Shown here piece after piece: positions 1 through 14,500 of a stretch of 64,000 nucleotides of DNA. The translations under genes were made by a program, and so were the position numbers. Numbering within the stretch: position 1 is the stretch's first letter; the number at the start of each line of letters is the position of its first letter. Source of the stretch: Branchiostoma floridae (Eukaryota; Chordata; Leptocardii; Amphioxiformes; Branchiostomatidae). Under the pieces are notes generated by a model. That model was not told the origin of the DNA. It did not search any database and saw only the letters and a program-made list of their open reading frames with translations. The stretch is taken from NCBI RefSeq assembly GCF_000003815.2, contig NC_049996.1, positions 16,784,930 to 16,848,929 on the forward strand, read 5' to 3'.

Positions 1-159
1 CCACCAAGATGTTATTTGAGCTTGAGCAGCAGGCCCGGGCTGTGAAGACGAAGGAGGAGGCCAAGGCGCTGTTACCCCCTGTGGAGCAGAAGGCTAAGGA
101 AGCCGAGATGCAGGAGGGGAGAGTCCGCTATGTCTCAGAGCTGTCCGTCAGGGTCCATG
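1..159 (+). CDS. Exon: coiled-coil segment
   Basis: Reads in the frame beginning at position 3 and ends at the donor G|GTGGGT (phase 1). The peptide is rich in Glu, Lys, Ala and Gln with heptad-like spacing (LEQQARAVKTKEEAKALL) and contains no Ig signature. It could belong to a spectrin-like or coiled-coil rod whose start lies outside the window. The acceptor is not visible. Confidence 0.7.
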
Positions 160-3100
160 GTGGGTGTTTGATGTGAAGATAGATTTTTTCCTAAACCAGA
201 TTTCACTACTGCCAATATGGCGTAAGGGTACAATGAACCAACTGGGTAAAAGTTATTTGCAATTGTGTTGAATATGTATCTATAAGTCTTCTGGCCATTC
301 TTTTCATGGTTTACATGTTGGTATACTAAAGATCCCATGCACTTATTTGTTTTCTTCCATCCTTGAATAATTTAATCAGATTGGTATGTCACTGCATAAG
401 TTGTGGTTGTCTCTTAGCTCTTGAATGATTTATTGACAAAATTTAGTTCCTAATAAGAACAGAAGAACTTGTGTCTGATGTCTATAATCATACCTTAATC
501 ACAGCCTTGGCTAGTTGGGCAACCTAGGCTGCCTGTAATGTCGTCCAAACGACTAAATAAATAAATCACACCTTAAGACCAGCTTTCACATCAGGCTCTG
601 TATTCAGGCTGATGTTTTGTTTCATGGACATTCTGTGCTTTAGACTCAGACTGTTTTCCAGGCTGATATTGCTGTTTCACTTTATTGTGAGTCAGTCAGC
701 TACACATTCCTGCCTGCTGTAATACTACATCTCACTGACAGGCGGCGCTGTTTTACAGTTGCATCTGTGTTTGCAGTGTTGCTTCTCGGATTCGCCCGTC
801 CATTTTCTTCATTTTCAACAAAAAAATGAGTTAAGGTCCAAGAAAAACTAATACATGTACATGGTTTGCTCGCAAACCTGTAAATATTGCCTTTCAGAGC
901 CACATGCACATAATTTCAGTCTAAAGCAATGCCTTTTATTCAGAACATGAGTAACAAATCAAAGGAAGGGATTTATTGCACAAAATGAGCCATCTCTTTG
1001 GATGTTTTTTTTTGTTATTTGAGCCGTAGATCTTCACCCAAGACCTTTTGAAAAAATTTATCTTTATTTTTTTCGAACTGCTGTTCCATTTTTTTTTAGA
1101 AAAAAATCCAAGAAACAACAAACAAATTTCATGTGGCCCTATTCTTGTTTTCAGGAAAAGATGAGGGAGAGAAGGCGACGCGCCATGTGGTGGTACAGTT
1201 CCACGAGGTTCGGGAGACCATCACATACGTCCGCACGGAGATCAAGACCAAGATGCAGACGCTACCGTCTAAACACGACCTCGACATGAAGCCACAGATC
1301 GAAGTCATCAAGAAAGTCGAGACTCCTGTAAGTCCTCTTAGTTGCTTAAGACTAGGTCAAATCTTAAAGCCACTGTACAAAGTTGTCAAGAAAGTAGAGA
1401 CTCCCGTAGGTCTCCTTAGTTGCTTAAGACTTATGTTAGATCTTAAAGCCACAGATCGAAGTCATCAAGAAAGTCAAGACACCTGTAAGTTCTTTTAGTT
1501 GCTTAAGGCTAATCTTAAATCTTAAAGACACAGATCGAAGTCATCAAGAAAGTGGAGACACATGTAGACTAATCTTCAATCTAAAACCTGCAGTTCGAAG
1601 TCATCAAGAAAGACAAGACTCCTGTAAGTGCTTGGTTCCTTAAGGCTAATCTTACATCTTAAAGCCGCAAAACACAGTCATCAAGAAAGTCGAGACACCT
1701 CTTACATGCTTAAGACAAGGTGATATCGTAAAGTTTTGATTTTATATGATATAAACATATCGAATATAACACGTTGTGTTCCCTACCACCTGGAAATTGA
1801 TCTGAAGGCAAGAAGACATTTTATAAGACATAGTCCATTGTACTATATTTTTCTTACTTGATAATAATTGTAGACTTCACATAACTGTTTGTTGAATTTC
1901 TTCCAGTTGACCAGATTGTGTGTTTTATATTCTTTTCATACCCTGTAGACAAAGTTTGAGCTCCTGTCACCCCCTCCCCCCAAGAAGAAAGTGGTTCCTC
2001 CCTCCTTCGCTCAGAAGCTCACCTCTGCCGTGGTGGACGAGGGTAAGACCAAAGTAGCAAATGCTAACATTAACGTAGAAAAAAGCTAACAGTTTCCATT
2101 TCTATTTCATTCTAATTTTAGACGGTATACAACTTCAAACAAGTTGAAGGGGCTACCCACATGTTTTGAGATGAATAAATAAATAAATAAAAATACACAA
2201 AGGCAGTATTCCTTTCATCTGTGTGTATCATTCCATCCGGGCCTTGTCCTTTACTGTGTGATAATGTAGATTACAAAAAGATATGATCGTTGTACAAAAT
2301 AGCCATTTTCCCCTCCATTTCCCACTGTATCAACACAAATACTGACTTTTCTTTCATATGTGTGTCATCCCGATTTTTACGCTGTTCCAGAGATGAAGGT
2401 AGATTTAGCAGAAGATCTGTATGCATCCTTCCCAGCACAAACACACAGTGTTTCCTTCATCTGTGTCTCATTCCATCCCTTGCTCCAGGGAGCCCGTTCA
2501 GGTTCGAGTGTTGTGTGGAGGGAGACCCGACTCCTGCTATCACCTGGTACAAGGATAACGACAACATCGCTTCATCCTCCATCTACGAAACTGCCTTCAT
2601 CAACAATGTGGCCTCCCTCACTATCGGTGAGGCAGTTCATTCATTCAAACATCATTCATGTAACATGCTTGTCATGCTGTTTGTCATGTATTACAGACTC
2701 TCTTGTTGTTTCATGTTTGAAGTATGGTCATGCTACATGTATATATGTTATTGAAATATTGTGTCCCCATGTAAGTGGTTTTATCTGTACAATGTTTGTT
2801 GTTTGTGAAAATCATTCCATGTGAGAGAAGTGTTCACTCTAAATACATGTATACATTACTGATCAAATGAGATGTTGATGTCAGTGACAATTTCTGTTTT
2901 ATCTTTTTTTCTGAAACTAAGAAAATCAAGACACAAGCATGAAGGAAAGTAGTCAGTTTAATTGAGTAGCTATAAAAGTGAAAACATCTTTCTTAGATGA
3001 AAGGCCCGCCTCAGTAAACATTGACTGATATGCAGCGATGATGATGATGATGATGAAAATGACATTGATATTCATATATTCATTGATGTTCAAATGTAAG

Positions 3101-6100
3101 GGAACACATTTTACATCAGACTGCTCTTTCTACAATAACGAAAGAAAAGAACTGTTTGAAGAGGCCACCAAATTCCACCCAAATTTCTTCACATATACTG
3201 ACAAAAAGAAAACAATTCTCCTTCTAACATCATGAAACCCACACATAATAGAAAAGGTTGGATCTTTCGCCTTCCACTGTCTTCGAAAAAGGAGTCAAAC
3301 CGAATAACCCAGGATCTAGAGTTAGCTTTTACTAGTATGAGACTAGAGTAGACACTTGTGATATTGTTTATACACTGTTTGAATCTCTTATGTTACCTGC
3401 AATTAGCCCATCGGCAAGAATTTGCAATAAACTTTACTATTAATGTATCTGTTCCCAGCGGAGGTGTTTGTGGAAGATGAGGCCCGGTACATGTGCAAGG
3501 CCAGCAACCCTGGAGGCCAGGCCATCTGCAGTGCCAAGCTCACGGTTAAAGGTGGGTTTGGTTTGTCTGTTTGTTTGTTTTGCATACCTGGCAAACAATC
3601 TCATGGTGAACAGTGCAAGCTGTATATCCGCCCAGATTTATTTGATCCACCCACACTGCAAAGGAACCCTTGAGTAAGTCCTAGATTTCTTTAGTGTTGG
3701 TCAGATAAGATTTGGTTTTGTCATAAGAAAAGAAGGGAGTTGTGAAATCTTCAGTTGTGAAATTTTCAGTTTCTTGTTTCTTTGTAGCCTTGGAGACTTG
3801 CTGAGTAATTGCTATATGGCGAATTGTGAGTGAGTGAATATACCAAGAATTCACATATTCAAAGCTCATGTGTTTCCTGTTGTGAAGAGTACAAGCTGCA
3901 TATCCAGCAGGTTTTTTGTTGTTGTTTATGTTTGTTTGTATTGCATACCCGGTAAACCACCTCATGGTGTAACACACCAGGTTTGTACTGAACAGTACAA
4001 GCTGCATACCCGGTAAACCACCTCATGGCGTAACACACCAGGTTTGTACTGAACAGTACAAGCTGCATACCCGGTAAACCGCCTCATGGTGTAACACACA
4101 AGGTTTGTACTGAACAGTACAAGCTGCATACCCGGTAAACCGCCTCATGGTGTAACACACCAGGTTTGTACTGAACAGTGCCTTGCCTTGCCTAGTCGAC
4201 CCCCGGAGGGGACGGGGTAAGTCCATGCACTACTTCAGCCCACGCCTTCCTGTCTGACATGACCGCTGCCAGGTCCTCCTCCGCTAGCCCGGTATCCCTG
4301 GAGAGCAGTCTCGGGAAGGTCAGCTTCCGGGAGTGAGTTTTTCCTCGAGGCCTCCACAAGAGGAGTGAGGAAACTACCTCTTCACTAGCCCGAAGGCAGT
4401 GTCCAGCAAACTGTGCCCGTCTCTGTCTGAGTCTGTGAGAAACCCTCGGAAGATCTCCATAAATGTCCCTTATAGATGGGTGCTGCTTCCAACAAATGTT
4501 CTGTGCTTTGCGCAGGAGTAGTGTATACGTACCATCAAGTTTCCTCTCCAGACGAGTTGTTAAGGTCCAAGTTTCAGCACCATACAGGAGAATGGGCTCT
4601 ATTACTGGGCGGAAGACTTGTACCTTAAGTTTGTTGTTTATGCTGGAGCGCCAGATCTTATCCAGTTTGTTACAAGCATTCCAGGCCATGGCTTTCCTAA
4701 TGCTTAAGTCCTTTTCTGAGTTCATAATGTAAGACCCGAGATACTTAAAGTCCTCGACTTCTTTTAGGCAAGTTCCAGATAGGGATTTGAGATCAGTTGG
4801 TGCAATAGTAATACTTGTACTTGTTTTTATGAATTCAGTTTTTGCTGCATTACAATAGAGTCCAACTTGAGCCGCTGCTTTCTCGAGAGACTGCAGAAGA
4901 TCTTCAGCATCCTTGACTAGGTGTGTTAACAGTGCTAGATCGTCTGCAAAATCTAGGTCTGTAAGATTCACAGCTAAGTGTCGACTGCTTCTTCTAGGTT
5001 GAATTTCTATACCCTTTTCCTGCATGCTGTCCAATGAGAGACGTAGTACATAGTCTAATACTATGATGAAAAGAAAAGGAGCTAATGTGTCTCCTTGCAG
5101 GACACCAGCTGTGACCTCAAACGGGCTTGTTTCGCCATCGGGAGTTATCACAGTAGCAGTGGTGTTCGTATATAGTGCCTTGATTGCACTGACGATGGGT
5201 AATGGTATTCCATAGAGACTAAGTATCTCAAACATAATGTTTCTGTCTATGGAGTCGAAGGCCTTTCGGAAATCGACAAACAGTAGTACAAGATTTCTGT
5301 CGCATCTTCTCATTTCCTCTATTATTCTGCGGATGGAGAGTATTTGTGCTATGGTGGATCTACCTCTTCGGAAGCCGTTCTGGTTCTTTCTTAAGAGTGG
5401 GTCTACTGCAGGAACTAGACGGTTAAATAGCAGCTTGTTGTAAACCTTGGCAGCTATAGGAGTAAGAGTGATCCCACGGTAGTTTGCAACTGAAGTCAAA
5501 TCTCCTTTCTTGGGTACTGGAATAATACCACCTTTGAGCCACGCAGAAGGAGGTTTGTGTGTAAGGAAGGTGTTGTTACACAGGTGAAGAAGCAAATCAT
5601 GGAATACCGGATCCTTCCATATTATGGTAGGGATGTTGTCAAGTCCAGGGGATTTGTTGTTAGAGAAAGAGTCCAGTGCAGCTTCAAGTTCTTCTAATGA
5701 GAAGGGCTCAGCTGAACAGTACAAGCTGCATACCCGGTAAACCACCTCATGGCATAACACACCAGGTTTGTACTGAACAGTACAAGCTGCATACCCGGTA
5801 AACCGCCTCATGGCATAACGCACCAGGTTTGTACTGAACAGCACAAGCTGCATACCCGGTAAACCTCCTCATGGCATAACGCACCAGGTTTGTACTGAAC
5901 AGCACAAGCTGCATACCCGGTAAACCGCCTCATGGCGTAACGCACCAGGTTTGTACTGAACAGTACAAGCTGCATACCCAGTAAACCGCCTCATGATGTA
6001 ACACACCAGGTTTGTACTGAACAGTACAAGCTGCATATTCGGACAGGTTTCTTTGATCCACTCACCCTGGGAAGGACTCTCTTTTTGTTAAGTGTTGTGG

Positions 6101-9100
6101 GTTCTTTTTCATACATGTAGTTGAGTAGGTTTGGCTTTCCTCAGACAAGAGACTTACATTACATGTCCTAACAGAGGGACAGTCCTAATGGAAGCCTGGT
6201 ACTCTTGAAATTGAACAAGGCTTAAGGAGTCCCAACTTTTTTTTGTGTTGGTCATGTTTAGTTTTGTCAAAAGAAAACAAGGAGTTGTGAAATCTTTGGT
6301 TTCTTGTAGCCTTGGAGACTTGCTGACTATTTGGCAGATTGTGTGAATAAAACAAGAATTTACAAAAACCAGGTATTTCATGTCGTAAGATTTCCGTTTC
6401 CTTGTTTCCCCGTAGCCAAGGAGACAGAGCTGCCGCCCCAGCCTCCGGTGCTGAACATGAACCTGAACATGAACCTGAACATGAACCTGAACATGAACCT
6501 GAACATGTTCTGAGATTTTCGGTCCCCTGTTTCCCCCGTACCCCTGGAGACAGAGCCTCCTCCCCAGCCTCCTTTGCTGAACATGAACCTGAACATGTTG
6601 TGAGATTTTCGGTTTCTTGTTTCCCCCGTAGCCCTGGAGACGGAGCCTACGCCCCAGCCTCCGGTGCTGAACATGAACCTGAACATGTTCTGAGATTTTC
6701 GGTGTCTTGTTTCCCCCGTAGCCCAGGAGACGGAGCCGCCGCCCCAGCCTCCGGTGCTGAACATGAACCTGAACATGTTCTGAGATTTTCGGTCTCTTGT
6801 TTCCCCTGTAGCCCTGGAGACGGAGCCGCCGCCCCAGCCTCCGGTGCTGAACATGAACCTGAACATGAACCTGAACATGAACCTTAACATGGACCTGAGC
6901 ATGAACCTGAACATGAACCTGAACATGAACCTGAACATGTTCTGAGATTTTCGGTTTCTTGTTTCCCCTCAGCCCTGGAGACGGAGCCGCCGCCCCAGCC
7001 TCCGGTGCTGAACATGAACCTGAACATGTTCTGAGATTTTCGGTTTCTTGTTTCCCCCGTAGCCATGGAGACGGAGCCTCCGCCCCAGCCTCCGGTGCTG
7101 AACATGAACCTGCAGGACATCCAGGTGATGGAGGGGGAGGAGATCACGCTGGTCGTCAAGGTAACCGCACACCCGCAGCCAGACGTCTACTGGTTCTGTG
7201 ACGGGCAACCTGTCAAGGAGTCCTCCGGGGTCAGGTGGGTTTTTCTTTAAGACATTAGCTTACAGAAGGTTTTATAAGAAACTAAAGAGCAGCTAATGGT
7301 TTAAACTTTTTTTACACTGGGGACAGTGGGTTGTTATCCACTGTGTCTATAGGGTGCTGTATTGGAAGGCAGGGTCCATCCCTCTCCTTCCATGCAGCCT
7401 TTTACCTCCAAAATCTCTCTTTTCAAAATATCCTCCAAAACTATCTTTTATAGTTTGGGGTAAGTTATGTGAAGTGCCTTTCCCAAGGACACAACAGAAT
7501 CCAACCCGTGATCAGTCTTGTGTCCACTAGCGTTAAGTCACTGGAACATTTTGATACCACAATATTGTCTACAGAATACCTAAAACTCAATATTGACTTC
7601 TTCTATTCCTCAGGATTGTTCTCCAGGGCGTTGACACCTTCTCGCTTGTCATCAAGGAAGCGTACCCAGAGGATTCTGGGATGTATTCCTTCCTGGCCAA
7701 GAACGCACACGGAGAGGCTCATGGGAGCTGCAAGGTCACGGTGGAGAGATACGCAGAGACAACGTAAGTACGGCCTGATTCTGTTGGTTTGTATTTCATA
7801 TCCAGAAAACAACCTCAATACACCTTTCTCACGTGGCGGCCATGATAGATTGAAGACGAGGTCAATGAGGCAAACGGACAAAACTTATTTATAAAATCAG
7901 CTCCTATTTAGTTTTCCCCCAAACCACACAAATTTTCACAATATAAGATTGGTCGCTTTCCTAATTGGCAGGCTATCATTGGTTGAACTGCTAATTATGA
8001 TGGACAGTCTTTTGTTTGCCACATTGAACTCGTTTTAGATCCATTATGGCCGCCGCATGAGAAAAGTGTATAATATACATATTAGGATAATACATGTATG
8101 CCGGGTTTGTACTGAACAGTACAAGCTGCATATCCAGACAGATTTACTAGTAATTGATCCACTCACACCGGGAAGGACCCCTACTCTTTTAAGTTAGTGT
8201 GGTGGATTTTTTTTACCGTGTTTGAGTCGTGGCTCTCCTCAAATGCCATTTGGCATAAGGGTTACGCATCTGGGTTTGAGAGAGAGGCTTTGAGAGGCTT
8301 TATTTGTCCACTAGCTGTGATACAAATTCTAAATTGTACACTTCCAATCTTCCTGGGTTTGTGATCTGGCTGCCCAAATTCGTCACGGGTTCGAATCCAG
8401 GGAGTCAGGATATTGTACAGTTGCTTTCTGTTTCTACTCCTTTCTTACAATTGGGACCTGTTCTTTTTCTGTAACATTACTTTTCTTTCGTTGAAGAGAT
8501 TCATTAGCCACGTATGTAAACAGTTGGGAGCTGCCCAAGTCCTATTTACCTCTACTCCGCAAGGAGGCGGGGGTGAGGGGCAGAAGATCTACAAGTCTCG
8601 ACCTAGTTCTCACAACTCTCGCGAGAACTAGGTTGCTCCGTGATCATTATGGACTGTTAGCAATTGTAAATTTGGAGGTATGTGTGTTTACCTGTCTAAA
8701 CTAGTCACTGATTGATTAGAAATTCTATTAACTTACTTTTCTTTGTCCCTATCAGGGACACAGAGGTACTGTCGGACAGTGAGCACATGGCTCCGACGGT
8801 GTACGAAACACTGAGGGACAGAGATGTGCTGTAACGTTACTTTTCTTTGTCTCTATCAGGGACACAGAGGTACTGTCGGACAGTGAGCACGTGGCTCCGA
8901 CGGTGTACGAAACACTGAGGGACAGAGATGTGCTGGAGGGAAGCAAGATCAGGATGGACTGTGTCATCATCGGAACTCCTGAACCAGAGGTCCGTTTGTT
9001 TGTTTGTTTTTGTTTTTACTTTATTTGGATCTTTGATAAGACCATCTCTGTTTCAATTGAACATAGTCTTGCTATTTCACATTATCAGCCATTGTATTAA

Positions 9101-11477
9101 GGACAAACATTTGAAGGAAACATTCTCCTTTTTGGATAGATAATCTAGTTAAAGAAATGGTTTTAAAGAATGCACCAACCTTGTCTGTTTACATTATTTC
9201 ATATTTCAAAGATCTCCAATCATTCTCAATTTTCAAATTATCTGGCTATTCTTAGTTAAAGATTTCAAAGGAGTCACAACAAAAGATGCTGCAGCTGGAG
9301 AAATTAAGCTTCAACCTTTTTTCCCAGAGTTAATAATCTTAAGTGTTGTCAGAACATTATCCTTAAGAAAAGATCACTTTCTTTTGTAGATCATCTGGTA
9401 CTTTAAGGACAAGCCCCTGAAAGAGTCCCACAATAAAAGATGCTTCAGCTGAAAAGATCAACTTTTTTTCCAAAGTATGTAGTGTTCTCAAAACAATATC
9501 ATTTCTTTTGTAGATCATTTGGTACTTTAAGGACAAGCCCCTGAAGGAGTCCCACAATAAAAAAATGCTTCTCAGAACAATATCATTTGTTTTGCAGATC
9601 ATTTGGTACTTTAAGGACAAGCCCCTGAAGGAGTCCCACAACAAGATGCTTCTCAGAACAATATCATTTCTTTTGCAGATCATCTGGTACTTTAAAGACA
9701 AGCCCCTGAAGGAGTCCCACAATAAAAGATGCTTCTCAGAACAATATCATTTCTTTTGCAGATCATCTGGTACTTTAAGGACAAGCCCCTGAAGGAGTCC
9801 TACAATAAAAGATGCTTCTCAGAACAATATCATTTGTTTTGCAGATCATTTGGTACTTTAAGGACAAGCCCCTGAAAGAGTCCCACAACAAGATGCTGCT
9901 GTTTGAGGGGGACAAGTGTTCGCTGGTGATTAACGAGGCACGTTACTCCGACCGTGGCGAGTACAAGTGTGTCGCGATCAACCCCGCGGGGAAGGCAGAG
10001 ACGGCCATGACTCTGGAAGTGGAACGTAGGTCACAGATTTATCTGTAATGGATATGAGATACCATCTTGAAACCAGCAATTTAACGCCAAAAAGTATTCT
10101 CGTTGATAAGGATAATTGAAAGAAACTGCAAAACCTGCAAGGTCTATTGGTATATTGTATTATATATTACAAAATCATAGCATGCCAATGATGATTTCTA
10201 TCCTCTGTTTAGATGTAAATTTTTTTTAAAAATTCCAACGTGCAAATGATGGAGCAGCCAACATTTAAGAACTACATGTATGATTTTCTTTTTGGAAAAA
10301 GTTGTCACAAACAATCAGAAAGAAAAAAAATTGTTCACTTCTTAATGCAAACATGTCGAAATTCTAGTCTCAAGTTTTCAGCAATGTTTACTTCCTTTGT
10401 CTGACATGGCTACAGCACTGCCAGCAACGGATGGGTACCTGACAGACGAGAGCAAGTTGGCCCCCAAGAAACCAGGTAATGAAACAAGCTATTTTCATAA
10501 CATAGCTTCCATTTCCCACTTCTATTCACATACAGCTTTTACTATAGTTTACTCATTGTGCTAATGTGATTCAGAATTTGTTGTACAATCATGGATAAAA
10601 TGTACTATACAATCAGGTGATGGCAGGTTCCATTAAAAACCTTAGAATGTTTCCCCTTTCCTACAGACATCCTCGAGACTGATTGACTGTTTGTGTCAAA
10701 CTTTGAGGAAAGAATATACTAACTTCTTGCAAACTCTTAAAGCAGGTTTCAGTTTATCTGTATCTGTATCTATAAAGCTGTTATAACCGACTTTCGGCGT
10801 AACACACCAGCTTCGCAGGCACGCGGCTCGAAAGCAGCTGGTTATATTACATTCACTGAACGATCCGTCACACCTAATTTTTGCACTTCTATCTGCAAGA
10901 CTAGTGTTCTTTAAATCTATCCAGAGAAGATGCCCCTACTGTGCTTGGTAATAACAAATTCCACTCTACGATAGTTCTGGGAAAATACACATTTTTTAAC
11001 ACATCAATCCTAGGTTGGTAACTCTGGTTGGTAAATGTATTACATGATTTTTATTTCAGAACATTTTGTAAATCTACATTTCCCTCTTTCCTGCAGACAT
11101 CCCTCCAGTTTTTGTGCAGAACTTTGAGGAGAGAATATACTACGAGGGAGCAGAGGCCAGACTCACATGCAGGGTGCAGGGCAGACCCGCTCCTACGGTA
11201 GGTGTGTGTGTGTGTGTGTGTGTATGTGTGTGTGTGTATGTGTGTGCGTGTGTGCGAGTGTGTGTGTATGTAGGAGAGAATATACTACGAGGGAGCGGAG
11301 GCCAGACTCACATGCAGAGTGCAGGGCAGACCCGCTCCTACGGTAGGGAAACCTTCTGTTTTAGCTCATGTCTAATGTTGGTTTGTTATCTATTGCATCA
11401 GATGTTTTACATACTGTTCCTTTTACCCTTCGTAAACTGGAACCCTACAGTGTGGAGTACCATTTTTGTCTTATTTG

Positions 11478-11508
<31 letters not shown>

Positions 11509-14500
11509 TTGTGTGTGTGTAGTGTGTGTAGCATTGTATGTGTGTGTTTGTGTTTGCGTATGTGTGTGTGTGTGTGTGTGTGTTTGTGTGTATATGTGTG
11601 TGTGAGTGAGTGTGTGTGTGAGTGAGTCAGTGTGTGTTGGTGTGTGTGTGTGAGTGTAAATTGAATGTGTGTGTCTGTGTGTTGATTGTTTGGATTTTGA
11701 ATAATGACTTTTGTAGGTGACATGTTACAAGGACGACGTAAAGGTGGTCTGAACCAATCCCACCTGCTATCTGTTTTCCTATTGTCCATTACTAATTTCT
11801 TTTGTTTTCCTTTAGTGTATTATTTCCTATCGTCCATTGTTTTTACTATTGTCCATTTTGAAATTCTATTTTGCAGGTAACGTGGTACAAAGACGACGTG
11901 CAGGTGGTCCCGACCGGCCACATCCGCATCGTGCAGATCGGCGACACCCACAGCGTCATGTTCAAGCACGTGGGAGAGGAGGATTATGGGATATACATGT
12001 GCGTGGCGGCCAACCGGGCGGGGTCGGTCTCGCGCTGCGGCCACGTCAGCCTGAAAGGTGAGTCACAAACAAACAAACAAACAAACAAACAAACAAACAG
12101 TCACTTTTTTTTAGCTGTGATGATGTGATTATCTTTCCAGGGAATGCCAATTCAATTATTCAATTCTCAGACTTTTCATTGTGAATAAAGTACAAATTAA
12201 ACAATGGGACACAAGATGAAAACAGAGGGCTAGGAGGAAAGTTGAATTTGGCTAATAGATATTCATTTACCACCTGAAACTATGTCAACCAAGGTGTACA
12301 AAAATAAGTGCTCTGGCTCTTTTTTTCATGTTGAATTTTCTTGCATTATGATTGCTTTTCTTAATCCAAGGACCGAAAAATTGAATTGGCATGGCCTTGT
12401 GCTTTGTTCTTTGAACTTCTTCAAGTTCTTGTATGGATTTCTCTTAACAATATAAACCTTAGTTTTGTTTGAAAGACTTGGGTGGTTTTGATCTACTATT
12501 CTTCACACAAAAACACAGTTACATTACTTGAAGCTTTCCAAACATATTTCTATTCAAATTTCCATTTTAGTGTTTCAAAAACACTATCACAAAGGACTAC
12601 AGAATATTGTGTTAATTCTGCTTGTTTCAGTGCCTTGGACACGCAATTTGATCGAATATCTAGTGCTACTGTAGAGGCTTATTGGCAAAGTTGGAACAGG
12701 GTTTGAACATCTGAAAACACATTAATGTTCAGATTCAACTGCTATTTTGTAGAACTTAGTGGACAGATGCAATTGCTATAGAGGCTACAGAGATGTCATA
12801 AGCTACTTGGTAGGAAGCATAATCTCCAAGCAGATCCTACGGAGCCATAAGATAATATCAAAGCTGGCCAGGGAGTATAGCCGGCTAAGGGAGTCAAACG
12901 GGCAAGTTTGATACTACATTTACGCACCGTGGATCTGGTTGGAGATTAGGAAGCATAGTTCAAGATACAAGGAACGCCACACTGCTTGTTACATGATTGT
13001 AATATGTTCAAGCAGTGAAGATATTTTATATCACATCATCAAAAGTTAACGTTCGGGGGAAACTGTGTAGGGAGAAGTCTACATGTATAATTATCCATTC
13101 CACATGAACTTCAAAACTTAGTCACTGTTCAAGTATCAAGGTCGCCAGTTTAGTAAGCTCAGTTAAAAACATTGAACTTTATGTCATTGGGCCAGTCTAT
13201 AGGTAACACACATATTCACAACCTTATCCTACGTAATGTACATTTTTATGCTAACACCAAACTTGAACTTACGAGTCTTTTTGTTGTTAAAGTTTAGTTG
13301 TTTTCCTGTCCAGAGAGTTTTTGATGGTGATCTACACTCATTCATTAACTAACAAACAAAGCCTCTCAGTCCTGTCCTCCCCTTGTTGAATGTGGTGTTG
13401 AGATGCTAAACTGAACATGAATGGGGTTGTTACTAACAATTTTGTTTCACCATTTGTTTGGTGTCGTCCTCTGTCATGGTTCACCCTGTACCTTGGTAAG
13501 TCGTGCTCAGGTAGTATAAAATTATGTCATTAATACTAATAGCCACATTGCAAACCTAACATACAAAGTTCTTTCTTATGGATTTACTTAATCAAAAATC
13601 ACATTTTTTATCGAATTTTGCAAGCAGCCCTATGTGCTTTGTGATTAGATTCTAAATTAATGAATGCAATAATAATAATAACTGTTTTAATTTGTTGTTA
13701 TTGACATTTATAAAAAGTAAAATATTAACCTGTAAACTATTGCAAAATAGGACTATTTAATTGAAAGGTGTCAAATGCTATTCCAACCAAGGTACATGGG
13801 TTCTGTGCTTGTGTGTGTTAAGTGCTGTGTCATGACATTTTAACCAACCCTCTAAAACAGAATAAAACTAGTAGTACCCTGACCACCCCTACTGCAAAAT
13901 TCTAGGGGCCAAAATCAGACTTCATCTGACGGAATTTGGACTGCTCCATACCGCAAAGGGGGAAAGTTCTAAGGCTACTTTTTCACAGAAAAAGAAAAAA
14001 AGACTCCCTTCTACTTGATGGTTGAGTCCGCAATTCGGCACACGGAGTCTGATTTGGGTCTTTAGCATTCCGCAATAGAGGGGGAACAGGGTTGTTTTTT
14101 TCTGTTTGTGAGGGATCATTGCATTTCATCCTGTGACGTGCCATCTGACTGTCTGTCCGTTTGTGCGTTCTTCCGTGTGTGTCTGTGCACTAGATTGACG
14201 TCACAGTGCATGCGAGGTGGGGAGGGCCGGGGCGTCCGTCTGTCCGTCTGTGCGACTGACCGGGGCAAGGCTATGAACAGACGTCAAGAAACCTCCAAGA
14301 CATCTGCCAAGACGTCATAAAAGCTGAAAATTTCTCAAGAAACTCTAATCGATTGTAACAATGTCATGAAGACATCTGCCAAGACTGGACATCTTACATG
14401 CAGAAACAGAAAATTTCTTAAGAAAATGAAATTATTACACCACTATCTTCCAGTCAAGTCAAGTCAAAGTTTGTTGTAACAGAAGTAACATCAATCTTAA

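Noticed and set aside
4192-5853. Minus-strand 553-codon open frame as one complete gene
   Set aside because: Only about 4192-5711 is retrotransposon. The first ~45 residues are translated 61-bp minisatellite that happens to be open.
3890-6045. CRISPR-like array
   Set aside because: Units are head-to-tail with no unique spacers, in an intron of an animal gene; it is a minisatellite.
6378-6938. Open frames of repeated MFRFMFSTGG or EHEPEHEP type on both strands
   Set aside because: Both come from the tandem copies of the Ig2 exon start and the AACATGAACCTG expansion; the real exon uses another frame and starts at 7063.
8379-8400. tRNA gene
   Set aside because: A B-box is present, but no acceptor stem or anticodon arm can be folded around it; a SINE relic fits better.
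8756-8831. First copy of the Ig3 exon as the functional exon
   Set aside because: It lacks the second half and the donor; the copy at 8860 is complete.
11114-11789. Cys/Val-rich and Thr/His-rich open frames
   Set aside because: Translations of TG/CA microsatellites next to the Ig4 exon.
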